Source: Streptomyces hayashii
GTDB lineage: Bacteria; Actinomycetota; Actinomycetes; Streptomycetales; Streptomycetaceae
Assembly: GCF_024539815.1 (NCBI RefSeq)
Contig: NZ_JAHHIU010000118.1
Span: forward strand, 1-44,511
DNA: 44,511 bases
Direction: 5' to 3'
Each line of letters begins with the position of its first letter. The stretch's first letter is position 1. A model generated the notes under the pieces. That model searched no databases, was not told the origin of the DNA, and was given only the letters and a program-made list of their open reading frames with translations. Below are positions 1-9,174 of the stretch, one piece after another. A program made the translations under genes and the position numbers.

Positions 1-3000
1 CGCCCGACCGCACCCGCCCCGCGCGGCGGCGGAGCCGACCCCGTCGCCGTCGTCGCCATGGCCTGCCGCTACCCCGGCGGGGTCGGCAGCCCCGAACAGC
101 TGTGGGACCTGGTGCTCGGCGAACGGGACGCCGTCGGCGACCTCCCCGGCGACCGCGGCTGGGACCTCGACGGGCTCTACGACCCCGAGCCCGGCCGCCC
201 CGGCCGCAGTTACGCCCGCCACGGCGCGTTCCTGCACGACGCCGCCGAGTTCGACGCCGGGTTCTTCGGGATCTCCCCGCGCGAGGCCGTCGCCATGGAC
301 CCGCAGCAGCGGCTGCTCCTGGAGACCTCCTGGGAGGCCTTCGAACGGGCCGGCATCGACCCGCTGTCGGTGCGTGGCAGCAGCACCGGCGTGTTCGCCG
401 GAGTGATGTACCACGACTACGCCACCCGGCTGCGCTCGGTGCCCGAGGACGCCGACGGGTTCCTCGGCACCGGAGCCTCCGCGAGCGTCGCCTCCGGACG
501 CGTGGCCTACACGCTGGGCCTGCACGGCCCGGCGGTCACCGTCGACACCGCCTGCTCCTCGTCCCTCGTGGCGCTGCATCTCGCGGCGCAGGCGCTGCGG
601 GCGGGGGAGTGCGACATGGCGCTCGCCGGGGGAGTCACCGTGCTGGCCACACCCGGGGTGTTCATCGACTTCAGCCGGCAGCGCGGCATGGCCGCCGACG
701 GCCGCTGCAAGCCGTTCGCCGCGGCGGCCGACGGCACCGGCTGGGGCGAGGGCGCGGGAATGCTGCTGCTGGAGCGGCTCAGCGACGCCCGCCGGCTCGG
801 TCACCCCGTCCTGGCCGTGGTCCGCGGCTCGGCGGTCAATCAGGACGGCGCCTCCAACGGCCTCACCGCCCCCAACGGGCCCGCCCAGCAGCGCGTCATC
901 CGCCAGGCGCTGGCCGCCGCCCGGCTCGCTCCCGACCAGGTCGACCTCGTCGAGGGGCACGGCACCGGCACCACCCTCGGCGACCCCATCGAGGCCCAGG
1001 CGCTGCTCGCCGTCTACGGACAGGACCGCCCGGCCGAACGGCCCCTGCTGCTGGGCTCGGTGAAGTCCAACATCGGTCACACCCAGGCCGCCGCCGGTGT
1101 CGCCGGCGTCATCAAGACCGTCATGGCGCTGCGCCACGGCATCGCCCCGCGGACCCTGCACGTCGACGCGCCGACCCCGCACGTCGACTGGTCCTCAGGC
1201 GCCGTCGAACTGCTCGCCGACGCCCGGCCCTGGCCGGACACCGCGCGCCCCCGACGGGCGGCCGTCTCCTCCTTCGGCGTCAGCGGCACCAACGCCCACG
1301 TCGTCCTGGAACAGCCGCCCGCCGATCGGCCGGAGCCGCCGGCCGCCGACGGCGTGCGGGGCCCGGTGCCGGTGCTGCTGTCGGCCCGGGGCGCCACCGC
1401 CCTGCGCGCGCAGGCCGCCCGGCTCGCCGACCACCTCGACACCGGCGCCGACGGCCTCGTCGACATCGCCCGCTCCCTGGCCACCTCCCGGGCGGCCCTG
1501 GAACACCGCGCCGCCCTCATCGCCGACGACCCGTCGGCCCTGGCCCGCACCCTGCGCGCCTTCGCCGCGGGCGACCCGGCCGCCGGAGTCGTCACCGGCA
1601 CCCCCGGCGAGGGCGGCGCCGCGTTCCTCTTCTCCGGTCAGGGGAGCCAACGGGCCGGTTGCGGGCGGGAGTCGTACGACAGCCATCCGGTGTTCCGGGA
1701 GACGCTCGACGTCGTCTGCGCCGCCTTCGACGCCCACCTCGACCGCCCGCTGGCCGATGTACTGCTCGCCGCGCCCGGCACCCCCGACGCCGCCCTCCTC
1801 GACGACACCGGCTACACGCAGCCCGCCCTCTTCGCGCTCGGAGTCGCCTTCCACCGGCTCCTGGAGTCCTGGGGCGTCACCCCGCACACGGTGGCCGGGC
1901 ACTCGATCGGCGAACTGGTCGCCGCCCACGTGGCGGGCGTCTGGTCGCTGTCCGACGCCGTCACCCTGGTCGCCGCCCGCGCCCGCCTGATGCGCGCCCT
2001 GCCGTCCGGCGGCACGATGCTCGCCGTCCGCGAGAGCGAGGACGACGTCCGCAAGGTCCTCGACGGACACGGCGACTGCGGGGGGCGCGTCGACATCGCC
2101 GCCGTCAACGGGCCCCGAGCCGTCGTCGTGTCCGGCGCGGCGGCCCCGATCGCCGAGCTGGAGGCGCACTGGCGCGAACAGGGCGTCAAGGTAAAGCGTC
2201 TGAGGGTCAGTCATGCCTTCCATTCGCCGTTGATGGAGCCGATCCTGGACGACTTCCGGCTCGTCGCCGAAGGCCTCACCTACCACGAGCCGCGGCTGCC
2301 CGTCGTCTCCGGGCTCACCGGCGAGGTCGCCCCGCCCGGCCGGCTCACCGACCCCGGGTACTGGGTGCGGCACGTCCGGGCGACCGTGCGGTTCGGCGAC
2401 GTCCTGACCACGCTGCGGGAAAGGGGGACCCGCGTCCTGGTCGAGGTCGGCCCGGACGCGGTGCTCACCGCCCTCGCCGCCGACGTCCCGGACGCACCCG
2501 CCGCGCTGCCGCTGCTGCGCGCCGACCGCCCCGAACGCCACTGTCTGGCCGCCGCGTTGGGCGCCCTCTTCACCCACGGGGTGGCGGTCGACTGGGCCGC
2601 CCGCTTAGACGGCACCGGAACCCGGCGCGCCGACCTGCCGACGTACGCCTTCCAGCGCACCGCCTACTGGCTGCACGACGCGCCGCCGCCCGAGGCCCGG
2701 ATCTGGGAGGCGATCGTGAACCAGGACGCCGAGGCGCTGGCCCTCGCCCTCGGCGACGGTGCCGTCGCCGAAGCCCTGCGCCCCGCACTGCCGCTGCTGG
2801 GCCCCTGGATACGGCGCGCCCGCGCGGGCTCCGCCGCGCACCCGACCGGCGACGGCCCGGCCCCCGAGGGCCCCTCGCACGACGACGCCGGCCCCGCCCT
2901 GCTGCGCCGGCGGCTCATGGATCTCCCCGAGGACCTGCGTCACGGTCACCTCCTGGAGACCGTACGGGCGATGGCCGCGGGCGTCCTCGGACACCCGTCG

Positions 3001-3276
3001 CCCGACGGCCTCGACGTCGGGCGGGACTTCCTCGACCAGGGCTTCGCCTCCCTCACGGGCGTGGAACTGCGCACCCGACTGGCCGCGGCCACCGGCCTGG
3101 ACCTGCCGGCCGCCCTGATCTACGACTTCCCCGGCCCGGCCGACGTCGCCGCCCACCTGCTGGAGCGTATGTTCGACCGGGAGGCCGCCGCCGGCCCGTC
3201 CGACCGCACCGCCGACGCCGACGCCGACGCCGAAGACCCTTCGACCCCGCACCCGCCGCTCACCCCGACGCCGTGA
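1..3276 (+). CDS. Type I polyketide synthase, KS-AT-ACP module (5' partial)
   Basis: The frame is open from base 1 through the first ATG (58), and the text before it reads like a KS-preceding linker (DPVAVVAMACRYPGG), so the gene begins outside the window. The ketosynthase spans about 50-1300, with active-site Cys at 553-555 in DTACSSS and His at 958-960 (VEGHGTGT, Gly where Ala is usual) and 1078-1080 (NIGH). The acyltransferase spans about 1610-2510, with Ser at 1903-1905 in GHSIGE and HAFH at 2212-2223. Both are malonyl-CoA-type markers. The ACP spans about 2950-3180, with the phosphopantetheine Ser at 3049-3051 in GFASLTG. There is no KR, DH, ER or TE, so the module would leave a beta-keto group. 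After the ACP the protein ends in a short acidic Pro-rich tail. A TTA leucine codon occurs in frame at 2605-2607. A discrete thioesterase follows 43 nt later. The module assignment is firm; the product is unknown. Confidence 0.96.
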   Translation, partial: RPTAPAPRGGGADPVAVVAMACRYPGGVGSPEQLWDLVLGERDAVGDLPGDRGWDLDGLYDPEPGRPGRSYARHGAFLHDAAEFDAGFFGISPREAVAMDPQQRLLLETSWEAFERAGIDPLSVRGSSTGVFAGVMYHDYATRLRSVPEDADGFLGTGASASVASGRVAYTLGLHGPAVTVDTACSSSLVALHLAAQALRAGECDMALAGGVTVLATPGVFIDFSRQRGMAADGRCKPFAAAADGTGWGEGAGMLLLERLSDARRLGHPVLAVVRGSAVNQDGASNGLTAPNGPAQQRVIRQALAAARLAPDQVDLVEGHGTGTTLGDPIEAQALLAVYGQDRPAERPLLLGSVKSNIGHTQAAAGVAGVIKTVMALRHGIAPRTLHVDAPTPHVDWSSGAVELLADARPWPDTARPRRAAVSSFGVSGTNAHVVLEQPPADRPEPPAADGVRGPVPVLLSARGATALRAQAARLADHLDTGADGLVDIARSLATSRAALEHRAALIADDPSALARTLRAFAAGDPAAGVVTGTPGEGGAAFLFSGQGSQRAGCGRESYDSHPVFRETLDVVCAAFDAHLDRPLADVLLAAPGTPDAALLDDTGYTQPALFALGVAFHRLLESWGVTPHTVAGHSIGELVAAHVAGVWSLSDAVTLVAARARLMRALPSGGTMLAVRESEDDVRKVLDGHGDCGGRVDIAAVNGPRAVVVSGAAAPIAELEAHWREQGVKVKRLRVSHAFHSPLMEPILDDFRLVAEGLTYHEPRLPVVSGLTGEVAPPGRLTDPGYWVRHVRATVRFGDVLTTLRERGTRVLVEVGPDAVLTALAADVPDAPAALPLLRADRPERHCLAAALGALFTHGVAVDWAARLDGTGTRRADLPTYAFQRTAYWLHDAPPPEARIWEAIVNQDAEALALALGDGAVAEALRPALPLLGPWIRRARAGSAAHPTGDGPAPEGPSHDDAGPALLRRRLMDLPEDLRHGHLLETVRAMAAGVLGHPSPDGLDVGRDFLDQGFASLTGVELRTRLAAATGLDLPAALIYDFPGPADVAAHLLERMFDREAAAGPSDRTADADADAEDPSTPHPPLTPTP

Positions 3277-3319
3277 CCGGCCGCCATCGATGTACCCGAC
3301 ACCGCAGAGGATCCACGAC

Positions 3320-4108
3320 GTGACCACCCACACCCCGTCCGACACCAGCCTGTGGCTGCGCCGGTACCACCCGGCGCCCGGCAGCCGGGTCCGCCTGGTC
3401 TGCTTCCCGCACGCCGGAGGATCGGCCAGCTACTACCACCCGGTCTCCGCCGCGCTGTCGCCTGCCGTGGAGGTGACCGCCGTCCAGTACCCCGGGCGCC
3501 AGGACCGCCGTGCAGAACCGTGCGTCGACGACCTCGGCGACCTGGCCGCCCGCGTCTGGGAACACCTGCGGCCCGCCCTCGCCGAGCGACAGGGCCTGCC
3601 CACCGCGCTCTTCGGGCACAGCATGGGCGCCGTCGTCTCCTTCGAGGTGGCGCGGCTGATGGAGCGTGACACGGGCGCCGGGCCCCTCGTGCTGTTCGCC
3701 TCCGGCCGACGGGCCCCCAGCATCCCGCAGGACGACGACATCAGCAGCCGCGACGAGGCCGGCATAGTCCGCGAGATGCGCGCCCTCGGCGGCACCGACT
3801 CCCGGGTGCTGTCCGACCCCGAACTGCTGGAGATGGTGCTGCCCGCGCTGCGCAGCGACTACGGGGCCGTCGAACGCTACCGCCGCGGCACCGACGCCCG
3901 GATCTCCGCGCCGGTGTCCGTCCTGGTCGGCGACAGCGACCCGCGCACCACCCTGGAACAGGCCCGCGCCTGGGACCTGCACACCAGCGGCGGCACCTCG
4001 CTCCACACGTATACGGGCGGCCACTTCTACCTGGAGCACCACCAGAACGCCGTCCTGGACACGATCCGCGGCACGCTCGCCGAGCACGGCCTGCCGGTGG
4101 CGCCCTGA
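3320..4108 (+). CDS. Type II thioesterase of the PKS/NRPS cluster
   Basis: This is an alpha/beta hydrolase of about 262 residues, typical for stand-alone type II thioesterases that clear misprimed carrier proteins. The family N-terminal motif is present (LVCFPHAGGSASYY), followed by PGRQDR, the nucleophile Ser in GHSMGAVVSFE, an Asp in VGDSDPRT and the catalytic His in GGHFYLEHH. GTG 3320 is chosen because a GAGG ribosome binding site lies at 3307-3310; an in-frame ATG at 3290 has no comparable site. The gene follows the PKS by 43 nt and is probably co-transcribed. Because the PKS lacks a terminal TE, this enzyme could also take part in product release, but editing is the usual role. It ends just before a strong convergent terminator. 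Confidence 0.93.
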   Translation: MTTHTPSDTSLWLRRYHPAPGSRVRLVCFPHAGGSASYYHPVSAALSPAVEVTAVQYPGRQDRRAEPCVDDLGDLAARVWEHLRPALAERQGLPTALFGHSMGAVVSFEVARLMERDTGAGPLVLFASGRRAPSIPQDDDISSRDEAGIVREMRALGGTDSRVLSDPELLEMVLPALRSDYGAVERYRRGTDARISAPVSVLVGDSDPRTTLEQARAWDLHTSGGTSLHTYTGGHFYLEHHQNAVLDTIRGTLAEHGLPVAP

Positions 4109-4126
4109 CCGGCCCGGCTCGCAGGA

Positions 4127-4166
4127 GAGGGGCCCGCCACCCGTTTGCACGGGTCGCGGGCCCCTC
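4127..4166. terminator. Bidirectional terminator hairpin between the thioesterase and A-PCP genes
   Basis: An 11-bp perfect GC-rich arm (GAGGGGCCCGC, 4127-4137) pairs with 4156-4166. After one mismatch a further 5 bp pair, with the loop around TTTGCA. It sits in the 75-bp gap between two convergent genes, so it probably serves both. No U tract is seen, which is normal for Streptomyces. Confidence 0.75.
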
Positions 4167-4183
4167 GCCTGCGTGCGGCCGGT

Positions 4184-6019
4184 TCAGCGATCGGCGTCCA
4201 GCGCCTCGGCCAGCGCCGCCACCGACGGCGCGTCGAACACCCGGGCCAGCGACAGGTTCACCCCGAACTCCCGCTCCACGAGCTGGCACAGCTGCACCGC
4301 GTACAGCGAGTTGCCGCCCAGTGCGAAGAAGGACACGTCCCGCGGCACCCGCTCCAGACGCAGCACCTCGGCGAACGCCGCCGCGATCCGCCGCTCCGCG
4401 CCTTCCCTGGGCGCGGCGCCGGCCGCCGCCTCCTCGTCCCGCAGCTCCTCGGCCAGTGCGGCCAGCGCCCGGCCGTCCACCTTGCGGTCCTCCAGCACCG
4501 GCAGGGCGTCCAGCCGGTGCGCCCGCGCGGGCACCAGATAGCCCGGCAGGCGCTCGCCGAGCCGGGCCCGCACCTCGTCGGCCGCCGGGCCGTCGGGGCC
4601 GGTGCCCACATAGAACAGGCACAGGTCCTCGCACGCGCCGTCCGGCCCGTACAGCGGGACCACGGCACAGCTGCCGACCCCGGGCAGCCGCCGCGCGGCC
4701 AGCTCGACGTCGTCCAGCTCCACCCGGTAGCCGCGCATCTTGACCTGCCGGTCGGCGCGGCCGTCGAAGTGGAGAAGGCCCTCCGCGGACCAGTGGCCCA
4801 GGTCCCCGGTGCGGTACACGGTGACCATGCCGCCGTCCGGACCCACCGGAGCCTTGACGAACTTCCGGGCCGTCAGCTCCGGATCGCCGAGGTAACCCAG
4901 CGCCAGGCCCGCGCCGCTCAGGCAGATCTCACCGCTCTCGCCGACAGCGCACACACGGTCGCCGTCCAGGACGTACGCGGCCGTGCCGGGATAAGGGCGG
5001 CCCAGCGGGATCCCCGTGTCGTCCGCGCAGTCCCGCGGCCGCACCACGTGCCCGGTCGCGGCGATGCTGGACTCCACCGGCCCGTACATGTTGTGCAGCG
5101 GGATGTCCGGATGCCGCTCCAGGAAGCGGCGGGCATGAGCGGGGGACAGGGCCTCGCCACCGGTGCCGACGCTGCGCAGACCGGTGAAGGCGTCCAGGTC
5201 GGTGTCGATCACCATATGGAGCACCGCCGTGGGCAGGAACACCGTGTCCACGCCCTCCTCGGCTGCCAACTCGGCCAGCCGGCCGGCCAGTTCCACGGTG
5301 CCCGTCATGATCCGCACGGTGCCGCCGCCCAGCAGCACCGCCCAGGAGTCCAGACCGAACGCGTCCCAGGTGGCCGCGAGCGACTGCGGCATCACCGCAC
5401 CGCCGCCCACCGGCGCGAACGCCCAGTCGTCGAAGAGGCGGACATGCCCCCGGTGTGCGGTCAGCACCCCCTTGGGCGTGCCGGTGGTGCCCGAGGTGAA
5501 GAACACCGCGTTCGCGTCGTCGCCGGACACGGTCACCTCCGGCGCGCGGCGCCCGGTGGCCGTGAGGGCGGGGAAGTCGGCCTGTCCGACCCGCCAGACG
5601 GGGCCGGCCCACTGCTCCTCGCCGGACGTCACCAGCAGCGGGCCGTCGAGCCGTTCCACCAGCGCCTCGATCCGCGCGCGCGGCCAGCGGGGGTCCAGGG
5701 CCGCGTACGCCGCACCGCGCCGCACCACGGCCAGCAGCACCGCCAGCAGCTCCGCCGAGCGGGGCATCAGCACCGGCACCAGCGCGCCCGGCCCGGCCCC
5801 CCGCTCGGCCAGCTCGGCCGCGAAGTCCTCGGAGGCGGACGCCAGTTGGGCGTAGGTGATCCGGCGGCCGCCGTCCACCACGGCGATGGCGTCGGGCCAC
5901 CTCGCCACGCACCAGTCGAAGAGCCCGTGCAGGGTCCGCGCCCGCGCCGGTGGCCGGGGAAGGGGGTTCCACGACGGGTCGGGCAGGGGACCGGCCGGGG
6001 TGGTCGCGGCGTCGGTCAT
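4184..6019 (-). CDS. NRPS adenylation-PCP didomain protein
   Basis: The protein has 611 residues. It has a full adenylation domain (about 30-510) with the A3 P-loop SGTTGTPKGV, A5 MYGPVESS, A7 YRTGDLG, A8 GRADRQVKMRGYRVELDD and A10 RKVDGRAL, whose Lys is the catalytic one. A PCP (about 530-605) carries its Ser in FFALGGNSLYA. The A4 region reads WDAFGLDSW; its Asp aligns with Asp235 of GrsA, which anchors the alpha-amino group, so an alpha-amino acid substrate is expected. A hand alignment of the remaining pocket residues matched no code I know. There is no C domain and no TE. The ATG overlaps the upstream gene's stop as ATGA (6016-6019), implying translational coupling to a protein whose own A domain is eroded. 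It most likely loads an amino acid for that partner, possibly with P450 modification on the carrier. Confidence 0.93.
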   Translation of the reverse strand: MTDAATTPAGPLPDPSWNPLPRPPARARTLHGLFDWCVARWPDAIAVVDGGRRITYAQLASASEDFAAELAERGAGPGALVPVLMPRSAELLAVLLAVVRRGAAYAALDPRWPRARIEALVERLDGPLLVTSGEEQWAGPVWRVGQADFPALTATGRRAPEVTVSGDDANAVFFTSGTTGTPKGVLTAHRGHVRLFDDWAFAPVGGGAVMPQSLAATWDAFGLDSWAVLLGGGTVRIMTGTVELAGRLAELAAEEGVDTVFLPTAVLHMVIDTDLDAFTGLRSVGTGGEALSPAHARRFLERHPDIPLHNMYGPVESSIAATGHVVRPRDCADDTGIPLGRPYPGTAAYVLDGDRVCAVGESGEICLSGAGLALGYLGDPELTARKFVKAPVGPDGGMVTVYRTGDLGHWSAEGLLHFDGRADRQVKMRGYRVELDDVELAARRLPGVGSCAVVPLYGPDGACEDLCLFYVGTGPDGPAADEVRARLGERLPGYLVPARAHRLDALPVLEDRKVDGRALAALAEELRDEEAAAGAAPREGAERRIAAAFAEVLRLERVPRDVSFFALGGNSLYAVQLCQLVEREFGVNLSLARVFDAPSVAALAEALDADR

Positions 6020-9000
6020 GACACCTCCTGGAGAGTGGCCATCCGCCCGGCCAGGCCCGCCGGGGTGGGGTTCTCGAACACATCGGCCAGACGCAGCCGG
6101 ACGCCCGTGTCCTCCTCGACCTGCTGCACGAGTTGCGCGGCCATCAGCGAATGGCCGCCGCTGGAGAAGAAGTTGTCGTGCGGCCCCAGGTCCTGCCGGC
6201 CGGTGAGCGTGTTCCACAGCCCCACCAGCAGCGGCGTCCGGTCGTCGTGCGCCGCGGCGGGACCCGTGGCGGCGGCCGCGGCGGCCCGCTGGGCGACCGC
6301 GGCCAGGTCCACGCCGTCGTCGGCGGTCGTGGGCAGCGCGTCGACCACCACCACGTACGACGGGACCGCCGCGCTCGGCAGCAGCCGGGCCGCGTGCGCG
6401 CGCACCGACGCCGGGTCGGGCGCCTCCCGGCCCGGCACGGTCCGCACCAGGGCGACCAGCGTGGGCTCCCCCGCGGCCACCTCGGCCACCGCGGCCTGGG
6501 CGACGGCCGGATGCTCCGCCAGCACCGCCTCGATCCGTTCCGGCTCCACCCAGTCGCCGAGCCGGAACAGGCGCCGCGCGGACGAGCCGAGCACCTCCAC
6601 CCGCCCGTCGTCGGTCCACCGGCCCAGCAGCCCCGTGTCCACCGGCTCCCAGCTGCCCCGGGAGACCTGGATCTCCCCGGTCACCCCGAGCGGCAGCTCC
6701 TGCCCCTCGGGTCCGGTCACGCCGATGCGGACGCCGGGCGCCGGGCGAACCCGGTTCAGCCACCGGTCCTCCGGGTCCCCGGACGCCTGCACCCCCCACA
6801 CGCCGGCGCCGTCGACCCGCAGCCGATACGGCCGCGCGCCCGCGTCCAGCAGCCGGCGGGCCAGGGTCGGCGGCGGCGCCTCGGTCAGCAGGGCGGGGCG
6901 GGTCAGGGGGACACCGTCGGCCAGCAGATCCCACCAGACGCCGGGCGCCGCCCGCAGCAGCGCCGTCGGATGCCGTTCCAGCACCCCGGGCAGCGACTCC
7001 CGCGCACCGACGGCGACGACCCGGCCGCCGGTCGCCAACGGCAGCCACATCTCCAGGAGTTGGGAGGAACAGCCCGGCGTTCCGTGCCACACCGCGTCCA
7101 CCGGCCCGCCCGGCTCGGCGGCGAGCTCCTCGGCGACGGCGCCCATCAGCGCGGCCAGGTCGGCGTGACCGACCGCACCGCCGGCCCTGCGCGCGGCCAC
7201 GGTGTCCGGGTCGTACGCGCCGACGCTGTCGCCGGCCTCCTCGTCCTCGCCCCGGTTCTCCGACACCGGGACCGGACGGAGCACGGCGCCGCCCGGGAGC
7301 ACCAGGGTCGTGCCGTCGTCGTCCGGAACGAATCCGGCCGCGTCGTGGGCGGCCGCGGCCGCGGTCCGTCCGGCCGCGCCGCCGTCCGCAGCGGCCGGGC
7401 CCGGCCCGGCGCCGGTCGCCGTGGGCGGACGGGATTCGGCCGGCGCCATCGGTTCCGACGCCGCGCCCGCCAGCCACACGCCCAGCAGGGCCGTCAGCCC
7501 GGCCGTGCCGGGGGACGTCCGCACGCTCACCCGGTCGCCCGGCGTCACCCCGTGCTCGCCCAGCAGTGCGGCCGTGGCCCGCGCCGCCTTCCACAGCCCC
7601 GCGTAGGTCAGGGTGCGTCCGCTCTCCTCCACGGCGACCGCGTCCGGCGTGGCCGTGGCCCGCGCCGCGACCACCGAGGGCAGCGTGTGCGGGGGACCGT
7701 AGGGACGCGCGTCGTGCGCGGCGTCCACCGCGGCGAGGTCCTCGGGGCACCAGGCGCCGACCTCGGCCAGCCGCTGCTCCGGGTCCCGGCCGAGCTCGGT
7801 GAGGAGCGCGTCGTACCGGCGCAGCAGCAGTTCCACGTTCCGCTCGGTGTGCACGGCCGTGGAGTACACGGCTTTCACCTCGTAGCCGTCGGAGGCCGCG
7901 GCGATGACGAACTCCAGGTCGAACTTGCTGCTTCCGGTCTCCACGACCTCCAGCCGGCCCGGCAGGTCACCGAAGCGGACGGCCGTGCCGCCGCTCCCCG
8001 GAAGGTAGTTGAACACATGCCGGAAGAGCGCGGAGCGCCAGGAGGAGTCCAGCCGGGGCGCCTCCGGCATCAGCACGTCCACGGGCGCGTCCGCGTGGTC
8101 GATCGCCTCCAGGAAGACGTCGCGGGTGTCGCGCACGAACTCCCGGACCGTCCGCTCACCGCCCACCCGGTTGCGCAGGGGCAGGATGTTGACGTGGTAG
8201 CCGATGGTGCGCCGGGTGTGCGGCATACGGATGTTGACCGGCAGGCCCACCGCGAAGTCGGGACCCGCGCCGTGCCGGGCCAGCAGCAGGTAGTAGGCGG
8301 CCAGCAGCACCACCGCGTCCGGCGCCCGCAGTCGCCGCCGGCTGTCGCGCAGCACCGCCACCGCCTGCGCCGACAGCGCATGGGACGTGGTCGCCCCGGC
8401 CAGCGAGTCACCGCCCGCCGTCCGGTCGCCGACCCACAGCCGGGCCGCGTACGGGTCGAAGCCGTCCAGGTGCTTGCGCCAGAACGACAGGCTCGCCTCG
8501 CCCGTCTCCGGTTCCGACCAGGCGGGCACGACGTCCACGGGCGCCGTCCTGAGATCGTGGCCGCCCGCGGCTGCCCCGTAGGCGACGGCCAGCTCCTCCA
8601 GGAAGATCGAGGTGGACATCGCGTCGAAGACGAGATGGTGCACCGCAAGGCACAGCACATCGCCGTCCCCGGCCGTGAAGTGCCCCACCCGCAGCAGCGG
8701 ACCGCCGTCCAGGGGGAACGGCCGCAGCACGAATTCGGCCAGCGCGGACCGCAGTCCGTCCTCGTCCCCGACCTCCCGGCGCTCCACGACCGAGGCGACG
8801 GCGCTCTGCGGGACCAGCTCCTTCACGAGCCCGGCCTCCGTCACGCGGAAGACGGTGCGCAGTGCCTCATGACGGCGCAGCAGGGCCCGCACCGCGTCGT
8901 CGAGCGCCCGCCCGTCCAGCCGGCCCGCGACCCGGACGGCCGCGCCGGGCACGTTGTTGGCGCTGCTGTCCGGCACGAGCCGTTCGAGGAGCCACAGCGC

Positions 9001-9081
9001 CTCCTCCTTGCGGCTGACGGGGCGTGACTCTCCTCGCGGCCACCCGCGGCGGGAGGAGTCGGTGCTCTCAGGCGATCCCAT
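6016..9081 (-). CDS. NRPS condensation / pseudo-adenylation / PCP protein
   Basis: The protein has 1021 residues. The condensation domain (about 22-440) shows the C2 motif RRHEALRTVF and the C3 motif HHLVFDAMS (residues 148-156, Ala replacing the usual Gly of HHxxxDG). C5 reads IGYHVNILPLR. Residues 455-925 retain the outline of an adenylation domain: a start like TPDAVAVEESGRTLTYAGL, a relic PVDTGLLGRW and a C-terminal lobe-like RLGDWVEPERIEAVL. However, the A3 P-loop, A5 motif, A7 Asp and A10 Lys are missing and the middle is Ala/Gly/Pro-rich filler. A PCP near 935-1010 keeps its Ser (FFSSGGHSLMA). The gene lies 93 nt after the P450 gene and overlaps the A-PCP gene by 4 nt. I infer that its C domain uses an amino acid activated by the partner, and that its own A region is structural only. 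Confidence 0.92.
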   Translation of the reverse strand: MGSPESTDSSRRGWPRGESRPVSRKEEALWLLERLVPDSSANNVPGAAVRVAGRLDGRALDDAVRALLRRHEALRTVFRVTEAGLVKELVPQSAVASVVERREVGDEDGLRSALAEFVLRPFPLDGGPLLRVGHFTAGDGDVLCLAVHHLVFDAMSTSIFLEELAVAYGAAAGGHDLRTAPVDVVPAWSEPETGEASLSFWRKHLDGFDPYAARLWVGDRTAGGDSLAGATTSHALSAQAVAVLRDSRRRLRAPDAVVLLAAYYLLLARHGAGPDFAVGLPVNIRMPHTRRTIGYHVNILPLRNRVGGERTVREFVRDTRDVFLEAIDHADAPVDVLMPEAPRLDSSWRSALFRHVFNYLPGSGGTAVRFGDLPGRLEVVETGSSKFDLEFVIAAASDGYEVKAVYSTAVHTERNVELLLRRYDALLTELGRDPEQRLAEVGAWCPEDLAAVDAAHDARPYGPPHTLPSVVAARATATPDAVAVEESGRTLTYAGLWKAARATAALLGEHGVTPGDRVSVRTSPGTAGLTALLGVWLAGAASEPMAPAESRPPTATGAGPGPAAADGGAAGRTAAAAAHDAAGFVPDDDGTTLVLPGGAVLRPVPVSENRGEDEEAGDSVGAYDPDTVAARRAGGAVGHADLAALMGAVAEELAAEPGGPVDAVWHGTPGCSSQLLEMWLPLATGGRVVAVGARESLPGVLERHPTALLRAAPGVWWDLLADGVPLTRPALLTEAPPPTLARRLLDAGARPYRLRVDGAGVWGVQASGDPEDRWLNRVRPAPGVRIGVTGPEGQELPLGVTGEIQVSRGSWEPVDTGLLGRWTDDGRVEVLGSSARRLFRLGDWVEPERIEAVLAEHPAVAQAAVAEVAAGEPTLVALVRTVPGREAPDPASVRAHAARLLPSAAVPSYVVVVDALPTTADDGVDLAAVAQRAAAAAATGPAAAHDDRTPLLVGLWNTLTGRQDLGPHDNFFSSGGHSLMAAQLVQQVEEDTGVRLRLADVFENPTPAGLAGRMATLQEVS

Positions 9082-9174
9082 GTACTGCGCTCTTTCGTCT
9101 GCTCGATCGTGGGAGCGGGGCGGTCGTCAGGCGCCCCGTACGGGGACCGCCGCCCTGCCTCATGGATGTGCCGG

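Noticed and set aside
1195..2577. Long minus-strand frame opposite the PKS gene
   Set aside because: It lies antisense to well-defined KS/AT motifs, is rich in Gly/Asp/Arg typical of GC-rich shadows, and has no domain features.
4145..7168. Plus-strand frame of about 1000 codons opposite the NRPS genes
   Set aside because: The composition is an Arg/Pro/His-rich shadow; the minus strand carries all NRPS core motifs.
6133..9027. Plus-strand 964-codon frame opposite the C/pseudo-A/PCP gene
   Set aside because: It shows no recognisable domain and is the complement of an NRPS with intact C and PCP motifs.
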